Assembly: GCA_020152595.1 (NCBI GenBank)
Contig: JAIGNY010003778.1
Location: 160,001-224,000, forward strand
Direction of reading: 5' to 3'
DNA length: 64,000 bases
From: Chiridota heheva
Taxonomy: Eukaryota; Echinodermata; Holothuroidea; Apodida; Chiridotidae
The notes beneath the pieces are model-generated. The model did no database searches. It was not told where the DNA came from and saw only the letters and a list, made by a program, of their open reading frames with translations. The translations under genes and the position numbers were made by a program. Of this stretch, positions 37,100 to 48,175 are shown in pieces. Each line of letters starts with the position of its first letter. The stretch's first letter is position 1.

Positions 37100-38248
37100 T
37101 TAATCTAATCGATTAGGCCTATTCATTTTTAATTTTTTGATTTCTTTGCGACAATCCTCTCTGAAGCGCTTACTCACAAAGGCATAAATAACTGGGTTAA
37201 CAACATTATTAAGAAACAAAATATGTCTCGTAACCAGAACCATAGTATATGCAAATTCGTTTGATTGTTTGAAGTTTGCCTCAGAAATCGAAAATGATGC
37301 CATTGCGGGTAGAAAAGTGGCATACAGGACAACTGTTGTGATGAAAAGCATTGTAGTTGTCTTGTGTTGTGATTGGATGTGTATGTTTTTCTTTTCACCA
37401 TTGTTTACTCTATTCAATGAAGGGATCTGCATTTGTTTTGGGTCCGGTTTCGCCATTCTCTGGTGCTTTTCACTCTTACTACATAACGTCGCTTCGCTAA
37501 CAGTTATGTATTCTTTTTCTGGAATGTGCGTTGCAGAAAAGCCACGCAGCTTGTTTGTTGCTGGAGCATCTGTGACAATGGTGAATGCAACAGTGGACGA
37601 CACGGCTGGTAATGACAATGAAGATGGTCCTGGACCCGAATTTGTTAAACCAGAAAATACTTTTGCCTTCTCTCTGATGGTTAAGAAGACCTTAGTATAA
37701 AGAAATGTTATCAGAATGCTTGACAATCCATACAATGAACGAGAGATTATGCTTGTAACTACAGCAATGGCAATGCGGCTTAACATTATGGTGCATCTTG
37801 GTGAACTCAGTGAAACTCTTGAAATTCCAAATGCAAATAAATTAGGTACGGATAAGATCACAGCCGTCAGAATGCAAAAATAAGAAATTATTTTGGCAAT
37901 TCTTGGCGTAATTGTTCTTTGACCTGCGCGACATATCGCAAAGTAGCGATCAAAAGCTACAGCAATGGTGAGCAACAGTGAGCTATAAGCTGCAAAAATG
38001 CTTGAATTAATGATAAAGGGACAAATAAACCCAATCGTGTAATCCATTTCATGAGTCCAGTGGTATAAAGCTCCAAACCGCAAGATGCACACAATCAAAT
38101 CTGAGACGGCAAGCGCACGGATGAGGACATTGGTGCTTGTTAGCACCGATTTCTTTGAATAAACAAACACTACCAAAATATTTCCAGGCGTTCCCACAAA
38201 AAAGTAAATAAGATTCAGAGTAACGATTACGACGTTGTGTACTGCCAT
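37100..38248 (-). CDS. Orphan class A (rhodopsin-like) G-protein-coupled receptor, intronless ORF
   Basis: A 382-residue seven-helix receptor of the plasma membrane. ATG at 38248 in good Kozak context (AAAATGG) follows an upstream ATG-TGA; stop TAA at 37102-37100. Landmarks: GTPGN (Asn23, helix 1), LAVSD (Asp50, helix 2), Cys76 at the top of helix 3 paired with Cys152 in loop 2, DRY at 100-102, NPVIY at 351-355 and a basic helix 8 (SKRFREDCRKEIKK). The third cytoplasmic loop is long (about 190-298), Ser/Thr/Pro-rich and then basic. Helix 4 lacks the usual Trp, and helix 6 has YATFLP in place of CWxP. The N-terminus is only about 6-9 residues, so any ligand is probably small or membrane-derived (inference). 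A possible acceptor (TTCAACAG) at about 38320 suggests an upstream non-coding exon. Confidence 0.93.
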   Translation of the reverse strand: MAVHNVVIVTLNLIYFFVGTPGNILVVFVYSKKSVLTSTNVLIRALAVSDLIVCILRFGALYHWTHEMDYTIGFICPFIINSSIFAAYSSLLLTIAVAFDRYFAICRAGQRTITPRIAKIISYFCILTAVILSVPNLFAFGISRVSLSSPRCTIMLSRIAIAVVTSIISRSLYGLSSILITFLYTKVFLTIREKAKVFSGLTNSGPGPSSLSLPAVSSTVAFTIVTDAPATNKLRGFSATHIPEKEYITVSEATLCSKSEKHQRMAKPDPKQMQIPSLNRVNNGEKKNIHIQSQHKTTTMLFITTVVLYATFLPAMASFSISEANFKQSNEFAYTMVLVTRHILFLNNVVNPVIYAFVSKRFREDCRKEIKKLKMNRPNRLD

Positions 38249-39019
38249 TTTCACATCAGGTTTGAAATATTGGAGGAGCTGCTGTTTTACTTTTTGAGTT
38301 TTATCAAGAAAGATATCTGTTGAATAAAGTAAACAAACAAGTTATGTAATATTAAAACCAGCTATTCAGAACGGCGGTCCCTTCTAGTCTACATTACTTC
38401 CAAGCGCCTTCAAAATCCGCCCCTACACTTATACATATTTCACTTTTCATGGCCCTCACCGTTGACCTTAAATTTGACAATTTAAAAATTTTGACGACGA
38501 CGAGTGAACACACAATTACAACGACGGGGTCGTCGCCTGCGTTTTCGGTTATGATAGTAACAATGCTATCACGAAACGCTTAATACGATCCGGACGAGAA
38601 CACAGGTACGGCGTACGGACAGACATAGCATTGACAACCAAGTCAATGTCCACGGCCTTTGATAACCAGTTGTGGACTATAAATGGTATATAAATAGTAT
38701 AACACACAAAATAGTGCACAACTGTGTATCGCTGTGCTCGCAGTATTCGCTTAACTAGTACTGGAAAAACATGGCGGGTTGAAACTTCACTTGTGCACAC
38801 GGCACTGATTTGTCGAGTGACCTTGAGCGCACGTTTTTGTTTTCGGATGATATTTGATTGTGGTGGGGGGTAAGAGCACTCATTTCTTATGTTCTTTATT
38901 TTAAAATTATTAATGAAAACAAGTCTTATCTTACAGATCTTAACCATTACTAAAATACAGGGATCCCCCGGACTGTATATATGCCCTCGAGGTAAATAAT
39001 AACTCAAGGTGTTGCTGGA
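38249..39019. other. Upstream region of the GPCR gene
   Basis: Contains a plausible acceptor near 38320 on the minus strand and no recognisable exon. No TATA box can be assigned with confidence. Confidence 0.4.
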
Positions 39020-39695
39020 CCATGTGCCGTCCCGGACTGTATGCCCACCCCTGAACTGTACACCCCATCCCAGGACTGTATGCCCTCCTCAGACTGTATG
39101 CCTCCCCAGACTGCATACCTCCCCCGAAATGTATTCCCTCCCCCAGACTGTATGTCCTCCCCCATACCATAATCCCTCTCCTGGATTGTATGCCCTCCCC
39201 GGACCGTATGCCTTCCCCGGACCGTATGCCTTCCCCGGACCGTATGCCGTCCCCCGGACCGTATGGCCTCCCCTGGACCGCATGCCCTCCACCAGACTTT
39301 ATGCCCTTCCCCGACCATATGCCCTCCCCTGGACCGTATGCCGTCCTCTGGGCCCCAGCCCTCTTCCGGACCGTATGCCTTCCCCCGGACCGCATGCCGT
39401 CTCCCGGACCGCATGCCCTCCTTCGGACTTTATGCCCTCCCCAGACCATATGCCCTGCCCGGACCATATCCCTCCCCCGGACCGTATGCCGTCCCTCGGA
39501 CCGTATGGCCTCCTCCGGACCGTATGCCCTTCCCCGAACCGTATGTCCTTCCCGGACCTTATGTCCTCTCCGGACCGTAGGCCCTCTCCCGCACCGTATG
39601 CCGTCCCCCAGACCGTTTCTCCTCCCCCGGACTGTGTTCCCTCCTCCGCATTCCAAACTCTCCCTTGGACTACATGCCCCCCCCCCTCCCTCGAG
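39020..39695. repeat. 18-20-bp minisatellite (about 35 units)
   Basis: Units of CCGGACCGTATGCCCTCCCC with abundant substitutions (CAGACTGTATG, CCATATG). Long open frames on both strands (GPYALPRT-type or RSGGRHTVRG-type repeats) follow from the unit and show no start or splice context. Confidence 0.92.
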
Positions 39696-40997
39696 CGGTA
39701 TGCAATATTGGCTGTTCATCTTATTTAGATGTTTCACAGTAATTAAACGTAAACGGCGTTTGAACGTTTTTGCTCAATATGAAACAAGCATGTTTTGTAG
39801 GAAGATAATGATTAAGATATCGGACTATATTGACGTGTGAAAAGAATATCTCTCTATTTTTGCTTTTTTTAAAAGTCAAAATTAATTTACAATAGGCAAT
39901 GTTAGCTTTTAATTATTACGCATTATTGTATTTTGGGTCTAATTTTTAGAAGTTAATTACGTAAATCAACTTCATGACAAGAACCTTCTATCATTATTTC
40001 AAAATTGAAGAACCTTACTTAAATGACATGAATTAAGGCAACAGTCTTGGCTGGGTTTTTTTTTTTCTATCAAAAATTATTCCAAAATACTATTAAGTCC
40101 ACCGTTGAAAATTTACCTTTTTGAGGCCCAATTTTTCAAGAAAATCAATACGATTGCGATGTTACATTTCAAGATTCGTCCATGGCGCGTGCTCTGTATG
40201 CCACTGGCAGGTAGGGCACCATCCAAGGTCATTCCTGTCCACGTCACACCTTTCCAAAGGTAGCGATCTAACGTTATGTAACCATATTAAGCTCGCAGCT
40301 ATACAGACTCAAAGGACATAGCCAGTTTTATTCTTCATGCTATGGGTTAAATTCCGCAGGGCGCGAGAATAGACTGATAGGAATGGACATGTGACTAGAA
40401 GGTGGATCTTGAAATGTTCATTGAAGTGCTTTTCATCGTTTAGGTAAATCCACTTTTAAAATTCTATATATGCTATTGTTCAAATCGCAACCTCTTTTAA
40501 TGACAGTTGTCAAACCCTCTTAAACACATTAAACAACGTTCAGCTGGGAAACATATTCTAACAGCTAGGCATCAATTGTATAATATGAATTCAAATAACA
40601 AAAAAATCCTGATATAAATGAATGAGAAGAAAGGCTGCCCTAACTAACTGAATTAAACATTTATTGAGCTGTTGAGTGACTTCTTTTAGATTTGAAACAG
40701 CTGTAGCGACCCTAGGCAGTTAGATACGAGTTGTAGGCCTAGTCAAGTTTCTTTAAAAAAATTCAGTTCTCCAATGTCGTCGGGTAGATAAAAAAAAACG
40801 TGCATGCATGTAACATTCTCGTTTAGACATAACTTAAGTTTCAATTATACTAAGTTTTAATCTTTGCCTTACAAAGCTTTGTCCCAGAACTTCAGAAGAA
40901 GGTCAATGTTGTAGATAATCAATAGTCAACGTTAGTAGGTAATCACATAGCCGGAACATCAAGAGGGTACAGTAGCTTTTACAACATAATACAAATT
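39696..40997. other. Gene-free spacer
   Basis: AT-rich sequence without a recognisable exon, RNA gene or repeat. Confidence 0.5.
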
Positions 40998-41430
40998 AAT
41001 TCGAAACTATATCATATCGAACAGATGAAACTATATCACATCGAAGAGATGAAACTATATCATATCGAAGAGATGAAACTATATCATATCGAAGAAATAT
41101 CGAAGAGATGAAACTATATCATATCGAAGAAATAAAACTATATCATATCGAAGAAATGAAACTATATCATATCGAAGAAATGAAACTATATCATATCGAA
41201 GAGATGAAACTATATTATATCGAAGATATGAAACTATATTATATCGAAGATATGAAACTATATCATTTTGAAGAAATGAAACTATATCATATTGGAGAAA
41301 TGAAACTATATCATATCGAGGAGATGAAACTATATCATATAGAAGATATGAAACTATATCATTTTGAAGAAATGAAACTATATCATATTGAAGAAATGAA
41401 ACTATATTATATCGAAGAGATGAACTTACC
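40998..41430. repeat. 24-bp minisatellite (about 18 copies)
   Basis: Units of ATGAAACTATATCATATCGA plus AGAG. Because 24 is divisible by three, a frame from 41108 to 41491 is open and reads as an eight-residue repeat (KLYHIEEM). There is no signal peptide, domain or splice context, so I treat it as non-coding. Confidence 0.93.
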
Positions 41431-42731
41431 GAAACAACATGTCATCTTTTGCTCTCTTTCTCAATGTTCATCTTCCTCGGAGGTGTTGTAAAATGTAAAG
41501 AGAAGCCGAATCATGAATACATTACTTATATTGTCTGCTTAGAGATACTCAAAAGCGAGGTATGGCCTTTCAAAACCCATCTTGAGGATGCATGCGTGAG
41601 AATAGATGCGATGAACAAAATAATTTGATTCCTTATTTCTCAATTGTTACTTAAATGCTTAATAATGCCTGAGAAGAGTATCAAAGTATTTTTCCGTTTG
41701 TTTAATTTTGTGGAAAGCTTATTTAGCCTCCGAGGACAATAATATTTTTTTAGGTTTCAAATTATTCATATATGCAAATGACGTTTTATTGTCGCTATAG
41801 CACCGCTGGGGTAAGATGGATCGGGGATTATGAATGTTTTTGTATTATGGCAGCTATGCACGAATGACACTTATTGGCAAAGCAACATAGGAAATGCAAA
41901 AATAAAAAACCTTTTAAAACACCAACAAACCAGAAATAAAAGATTTTCATTTTAAGCAATATTCATTTTTGATATGAAAGATATAAAAATATTGAATAAT
42001 AAACAAGAACGCATTTTGCTCCTTGTTTGCATACTTTCTTCTATAATTAAACCTGAAAAACGAACAACGCCAACGTTAAGTATAGGCCATGATTCATTTA
42101 ATTAATTTTCTCGCAATCAAAAAAACATAAGAAATTTAAGGTATTTGAGCTTGTAGAGACAGCATTAGCATAATATAATGTAATAAACATGAGATATGTA
42201 ATATTGCATATTTTACACAAGGACCTGACGAGAAAAATGAAGAGGGACAAATTTACATTCAAGGGAATCCCACAGGATGTTTCCAATATAGCGCCACTCA
42301 ACCCGGTGGCACCATTTTTGATTCAGGGATTCGCTGTCATGTTTGTCATCAATTGGCTCACCAGTGAAAATGAAACAATAAAAAAAACTCCGTCAAGGTT
42401 AATCACAAATGCACGCGATTAGGTCTGAGATATGAAAAATACATGTTTCATTAAGTAATTTATTTTCTTTCTTTTTTCTTTTTAAATACAGGGTCATTTT
42501 AATAAACAAATGCCGCATTATGATATATTAATACATTCACAATTCCGTGCGGTTTCACAAATTAACCACGTTCAAGCTAGCGCCGTTCGACCAATTATAT
42601 TCGTACATTCGCAACACATAAAATTTACAAGAATTCGTGCAAAGATGATACATTATACTTATATCATATTTTCAAAATTTGCTGCACTATGGGAAGTTTT
42701 TCGGCAGGCAGACTTAATCATTATTCGATTA
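41431..42731. other. Gene-free spacer
   Basis: AT-rich, no recognised exon. A 77-codon open frame at 42189-42422 matches nothing I know. Confidence 0.5.
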
Positions 42732-43009
42732 AAATGGCGTGGCTAGGATTTCCATATTAAAGGAGAAGAGGGGAAGGGGGGGGGGAGTAAAATCGACACG
42801 ATGAATTGACAAGTACAAATCTGAACCGACATGTTCAAATCTGAACCGACGGATTGAAATCCCCCCTTTCCCCCTCCCGCCCCTCCCCCGTTCCCCCTCC
42901 CGCCCCTCGTTCCCCCTCCCGCCCCTCCCCGTTCCCCCTCCCGCCCCTCCCCGTTCCCCTCCCGCCCCTCCCCCCGTCCGCCCCTCCCTCCTCTCTGGCT
43001 ACGCCACTG
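42732..43009. mobile_element. CAGTGGCGTAGC-type (hAT-like) MITE containing a C-rich array
   Basis: The left end ATGGCGTGGCTAGG and the right end CTGGCTACGCCACTG are inverted relatives. The interior has a G run, then two copies of AAATCTGAACCGACGG-like sequence (42817-42860), then the C-rich 21-bp array. No exact target duplication was found. Confidence 0.55.
42855..42985. repeat. About 21-bp C-rich array (G-rich on the minus strand)
   Basis: Units of CCCCTCCCGCCCCTCCCCGT, roughly six copies. On the minus strand each unit has several runs of three or four G, a G-quadruplex-capable composition. Confidence 0.88.
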
Positions 43010-44084
43010 CTTTAAACCCACAAAATCATCAATGTATGATAAAACATGTAACCAACAATTGTAGCTCACCGTATTTTTATTCTCCACTATCTTCGCATAT
43101 TCCGGGGCGTTCCTTCGACCCTCGGGACTAAACTACTGGACTTTTTGCTGTTTTTTTTCTTTTTGATGATTATATTCGTACATATCTTATGTGTTAAAAA
43201 CCCTTTTACATTCTTTGTACGTTATATTATAATTTCAAGTTATGTGACATTTTGTAAATATTTGCTTTATATTTAACGTGAAATGTTTGTAAACTGTATC
43301 GGCGGAGCGCCTGTAGCCTCCGGGCATGTCTTATTTTGTTTTGAAACGGGGACAATACAAATTTATTTAACGAGTTGCCATGCAGCCATGAGTCTGTGCA
43401 ACAATCTAACAATCAGGACGAAAATAATTACCACCATGTGAATTGAAAGAATAGCATTTGGTTCTGCAACATTGAAGAGGGCTATAAGTGTTTAAAAAAG
43501 AGGGGAGGGGGAGAGGGGGGTTGGCACAAAACCAAAATGTTTAGTGGTTCCGTTGCATTCTTTCATTGTTGGTTGAATTATACTAACAGGCATAGCATAG
43601 TATATTACGAAATATACTTAATAACATGTATTCATAAGCCATGCCCACCGGTGGCGTAGCTAGAATTATCATAATAGGGGGTGGGAGGAATTCTATTGAG
43701 CCGACAAGATATGAAGGTATAACTTCGTGGGGTCCAATGGTCCGATTAAGGGCCGCTAGTGGGGTCCAAGGGGCACAGCCTCCGGAAGATAATCGCAAAA
43801 TCTGGCATTTAAGGGCAAAAAAGTATGTCACAACGCATGGTGAGAAGTTTTATTATAGTCAAAATTCATGTCAAAGAGAGCTATAATACACCATACACGA
43901 AACCATGAAAAAGCAGAATGTGGGAATATAATGTTTTGTTTATGTTTGTACATGGTAATAAGTTTATTGTCATTTTTGAAAAAAATGGATGATCTAAAAG
44001 AAAGGTTTTCAATTATTTACTACAAACTTGTGTAAATCTTGTCAAACTTTTAGAAGTCCTGTTCTGTATCACGCGCCCCCGACA
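43010..44084. other. Gene-free spacer with a CAGTGGCGTAGC-like remnant
   Basis: GGTGGCGTAGCTAGAATTA at 43651 followed by a G-rich tract resembles the left end of the hAT-like MITE family. Nothing else is recognised. Confidence 0.45.
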
Positions 44085-44251
44085 TCCACCCCTCTCTTCC
44101 CCCACTCTCTCTCTTCTCCCTCTCTTCCCCCACTCCTCTCTCTCTCCACCCTCTCTCTCTCCCCCTCTTCACCCTCTCTCTCTCTCTCTTCTCTCTCTCT
44201 CCTCCCTCTCTTCTCTCTCTTCCCCTCTCTCTCTCTCCCTCTCTCCCTCTT

Positions 44252-44308
<57 letters not shown>
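44085..44308. repeat. Polypyrimidine (CT)n / CCCTCTCT tract
   Basis: About 225 bp of C and T only apart from a few bases, ending in about 60 bp of pure CT dinucleotide. Mirror-symmetric polypurine/polypyrimidine sequence of this kind can form triplex DNA. Confidence 0.95.
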
Positions 44309-44312
<4 letters not shown>

Positions 44313-45114
44313 TAGTTCATGTATTTAAATACAAAGTCGCACAAATGTTTAACACATTATTACCAAAGAACCCGTTTTTTCTGACAAAGTGCCCGTTTGA
44401 AATCTAAAAATCAATAAGCACTTGGAATGTTCAAAGCTTGTTGAAGTACCCGAACAGTTCTGACCATTTGACCAATCTATACTTTCGGGGGACGGAGAGG
44501 GGGGGGGGGGGGGCCTAATGTTTAGCGTCGCGTTCTCATTTTCCTTTTTTCGAGTTGCAAGAATTAGGTGTCCTGATATAAGAATTAAAAAAAAGTGTAA
44601 TGCGGCATATTTCTAAATATCACAATAAACCGACCATAAACATGCATAGATACTTAGAGGTAGCAACATCATGAGCTTAAGATATACAGACAATCATGTA
44701 AAAATCAAAATGCTCCATCAAAATTGGTTCAAAATTAACCATGTTACAGCGTTTTCAAACTTAGATACCCGATTAGCATAAAACGCCGATATTTTGTGGC
44801 CTCTGAATGGGACAACTATATCAGACTATAAGAAACTACTTCTGTTAACTTTTTGTTTTTTGGTCCTTCTCAAAAATGTATTTGATGAGAGAAGTTGGCT
44901 ACAGTGAACAGGAAATTGGATATATTTATAACCTTCACCTAGATTTAACAGTAGAACGCAATCTGAGGACCTTCGATGTTTTAAATTTTTGAATAACATA
45001 AAAATAACATTAAACACTGTTAGGAGTATCCCTATTCGTATATAAGTGTAATCACCTTTACTACGGTACAAAGGCTTAATTTGTTACAAAGGTTGATTTG
45101 GCATAACTTAAAAA

Positions 45115-45668
45115 CTATGTGTGCATGTTATTGCCACCATTTAAAGGAGCATATTATTGCCACCATTTAAAGGTGCATGTTATTGCCACCATTTAAAGGA
45201 GCATGTTATTGCCACCATTTCAAGGTGCATGTTATTGCCACCATTTAAAGGAGCATGTTATTGCCATCATTTAAAGGTGCATATTATTGCCACCATTTAA
45301 AGGTGCATGTTATTGCCACCATTTAAAGGAGCATGTTATTGCCACCATTTAAAGGTGCATCGTATTACCACCATTTAAAGGAGCTTGTTATTGCCACCAT
45401 TTAAAGGTGCATCTTATTGCCACCATTTAAAGGTGCATGTTATTACCACCACTTAAAGGAGCATGTTATTGCCACCATTTAAAGGAGCATGTTATTGCCA
45501 CCATTTAAAGGAGCATGTTATTGCCACCATTTAAAGGAGCATCTTATTGCCACCATTTAAAGGAGCATGTTATTGCCATCATTTAAAGGAGCATGTTATT
45601 GCCACCATTTAAAGGAGCATGTTATTGCCACCATTTAAAGGAGCATGTTATTGCCACCATTTAAAACT
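45115..45668. repeat. 26-bp minisatellite (about 21 copies)
   Basis: Units of GCATGTTATTGCCACCATTT plus AAAGGA, alternating AGGA/AGGT variants, very homogeneous and so probably young. 44309-45114 before it has no recognised feature. Confidence 0.95.
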
Positions 45669-45757
45669 GTTCTGCTAAGAATATAATGAATGCTCTTTTA
45701 ATATATCTATCCATGCATACAACAGATTAAGTCAGTGGACTATCCAAATGCTTTTAA

Positions 45758-46015
45758 CGGATTAGTTTAGTGGTTACGTGTTTAGTGAGGTCACGCAAGT
45801 TCATCTCATATGAAAGAGGAACTCAAAAGAAACAAACTGGAAAAGAAAGCATTCCAATCTTTTATCCTGTTAAAAGGAGATAATTAAGTTATACATTTCT
45901 GTGTAAATTAGTAGAATCAGACGCAAATAAGTTAAATCCATATTTGTTACGGCATTAACAATTACAAAGAAATGTGTAATGAGGGCCCCAACTTCCCAGT
46001 CAGATAGTGGACTCG
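45758..46015. mobile_element. Partial TTAA-type MITE (family A)
   Basis: TTAA|CGGATTAGTTTAGTGG, then CATATGAAAGAGGAACTCAA and CTGTTAAAAGGAGATA as in family A. The right end is missing. Confidence 0.6.
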
Positions 46016-46867
46016 CTACCATAGGCGCACGGGCAAAGGGAGGGGTGGTCTGCAGCCCCCTCCCACTTTCCAGAAGAGAATTACGGCCCTGGTGATCTAG
46101 GATCAGTGGTGGCGCCAGCTACGCTTAAGAGAGTCCACCCCTCCCTCCACACCATTGAAAAGAGTCCTGTGCGCTAACAATTTTATTTAAATTCAGATTT
46201 CCTTAATCCAGCCTGAGGATTTAAACGGCAGTTTTCCAACTAACACAGTTTATGGTATTGTAAGTCATTCAGGAAGTGTCATAGCAAACTACAACGGATG
46301 AAATTACTAGATATCTAGCTTCCTTTTTCTCCCATGTATAAAGTAATTGGGAAGGAGAAGACATGACTGTCAAGAATGAAATCAGGTTTATGATACAATC
46401 TTGATAGTAATGAGGAAAAGTTAAAACTCACTTTTATTGGTTGAAAGTTTAGAAGTTTCCCAGGAAAGTCCATTACATGGTGAGATCCGATGCTTGACTG
46501 TGTATGCAGGAGAACAGCATGTACGTGCACGCGCGCTCACTATATGCATCTGTTTCTTTTCCAATGTTAAAAGGAGACTGAATACGAGTTGGTTTGGACA
46601 AAGCTGCATCTACTATATCATAATCGTTCATCCAAGCTGGATGAATGAATGTATCCCTGTGCGAGGGATAGCCAGTGGTGTAGAGCTAATTTGTGAGCTC
46701 GGGGCTTTTCTCCCCAATGTTCAAAGTTACAGTCTACCATAGTTATGATAAATTACTTGTCAAAATAACATTTATTACATTACTGGATACTTGGCACTAA
46801 TCTCAACCGACATTATGACTACTGCACCGTACGCATATTAATGAAGTTGATGCAAGTGTACCGATAC
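46016..46867. other. Gene-free spacer
   Basis: No exon recognised. GCGCACGGGCAAAGGGAGGG near 46025 and CCAGTGGTGTAGAGCTAA near 46670 resemble worn ends of the CAGTGGCGTAGC family. Confidence 0.4.
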
Positions 46868-47470
46868 CACCGATCTGAACCGACGGCACCAATCTGAACC
46901 GACGGCACCAATCTGAACCGACGGCACCAATCTGAACCGACGGCACCAATCTAAACCGACGGCACCAATCAATCGACGGAACAATCGACGGCACCAATCT
47001 GAACCGACGGCACCAATCTGAACCGAACCGACGGCACCAATGAACCGACGGCACCAATCTGAACGACGGCACCAATCTGAACCGACGGCACCAATCTGAA
47101 CCGACGGCACCAATCTGAACCGACGGCACCAATCTGAACGACGGCACCAATCTGAACGACGGCATCCAATCTGAACCGACGGCCAATCTGAACCGACGGC
47201 ACCAATCTGAACCGACGGCACCAATCTGAACCGACGGCACCAATCTGAACGACGGTACCAATCTGAACCGACGGCACCAATCTGAACCGACGGCACCAAT
47301 CTGAAACCAATCGACGGCACCAATCTGAACCGACGGCACCAATCTGAACAATCGACGGCACCAATCTGAACCGACGGCACCAATCTGAACCGACGGCACC
47401 AATCTGAACCGACGGTACCAATCTGAACCGACGGCACCAATCTGAACCGACGGCACCAATCTGAACCGAC
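46868..47470. repeat. 19-bp minisatellite (about 31 units) inside a hAT-like MITE remnant
   Basis: Units of ACCGACGGCACCAATCTGA with several shortened units (missing CC, CCGA or TGAA). It is followed by a G run and TCTCTGGCTACGCCACTG (47500-47518), the same right end as the MITE at 42732-43009, whose interior holds two diverged copies of the same motif. Confidence 0.92.
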
Positions 47471-47529
47471 GAAGGAAGAGGGGGGGGGGAAGCGATCGAC
47501 TCTCTGGCTACGCCACTGATGCTCACCAT

Positions 47530-48175
47530 GTACATGATATATCAATTAAGTACAACCTGTTGACAACACATTTTCAAGATATTTTTTGATTTTACATTAA
47601 GCCTCCGACCCCACTTTAAGCAATATGTGTAATATTACCACCACCAGACCACAGGGCACACAAGCAGACAATAGGTTATCTGTGTACCTGTACCCGATGT
47701 AGAGTTCTTAAGTTAAAACCAATTCAGCCCCGTCCACTATGTATACTAATGATATTCAACTATTCCATACCATGAATATGTCATGCACTAGCTAACAATA
47801 TAATATACCAAGTATGAATCAAAACAAACATGAAGTTTTTAAAATATGAGCATTTGACGATTTTTACATTGAGCTCCGCTTACTCATTGATATTCATGAC
47901 ATCACCACCAAAACCAATAGGACACATTTACGGCCCATGGGCTATTTGTGTACCACATACGACATGAATCCAGGTTATCGTTCTTTAGATATCGTGTTTA
48001 CAAGCTCTTTTCATCAGATTCAAATTAATCCCCGCCTTCTATGCATATTAATGAAATTGATCGTTTTTATACAATCAACACAGACACTATAGCTATCAAC
48101 ATAAGTATACCAAATATGAAACAAAAAGACTCGTGATTGTTAAAATATGAGCATTTCAAGATTTTAAAATTAATT
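47530..48175 (-). repeat. Diverged tandem repeat, about 270-290 bp unit (family R2)
   Basis: Two to three units, each with an AAAATATGAGCATTT-like box, ACCACCACCA / GGACACA, a TGTGTACC box and GATATCGTGTTTAC-like sequence. In the opposite orientation the same boxes form 51079-51960. Confidence 0.6.

Noticed and set aside
39004-39840. Pro- or Arg/Gly-rich proteins from both strands of the 18-20-bp array
   Set aside because: Overlapping frames on both strands from repetitive sequence; collagen-like appearance is an artefact of unit composition.
41108-41491. 127-codon frame of an eight-residue repeat (KLYHIEEM)
   Set aside because: The 24-bp unit length keeps the frame open automatically; it begins and ends within the array, with no neighbouring exon.
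42189-42422. 77-codon ORF on the plus strand
   Set aside because: No recognisable motif, no flanking exons, and an overlapping ORF of similar size on the other strand.
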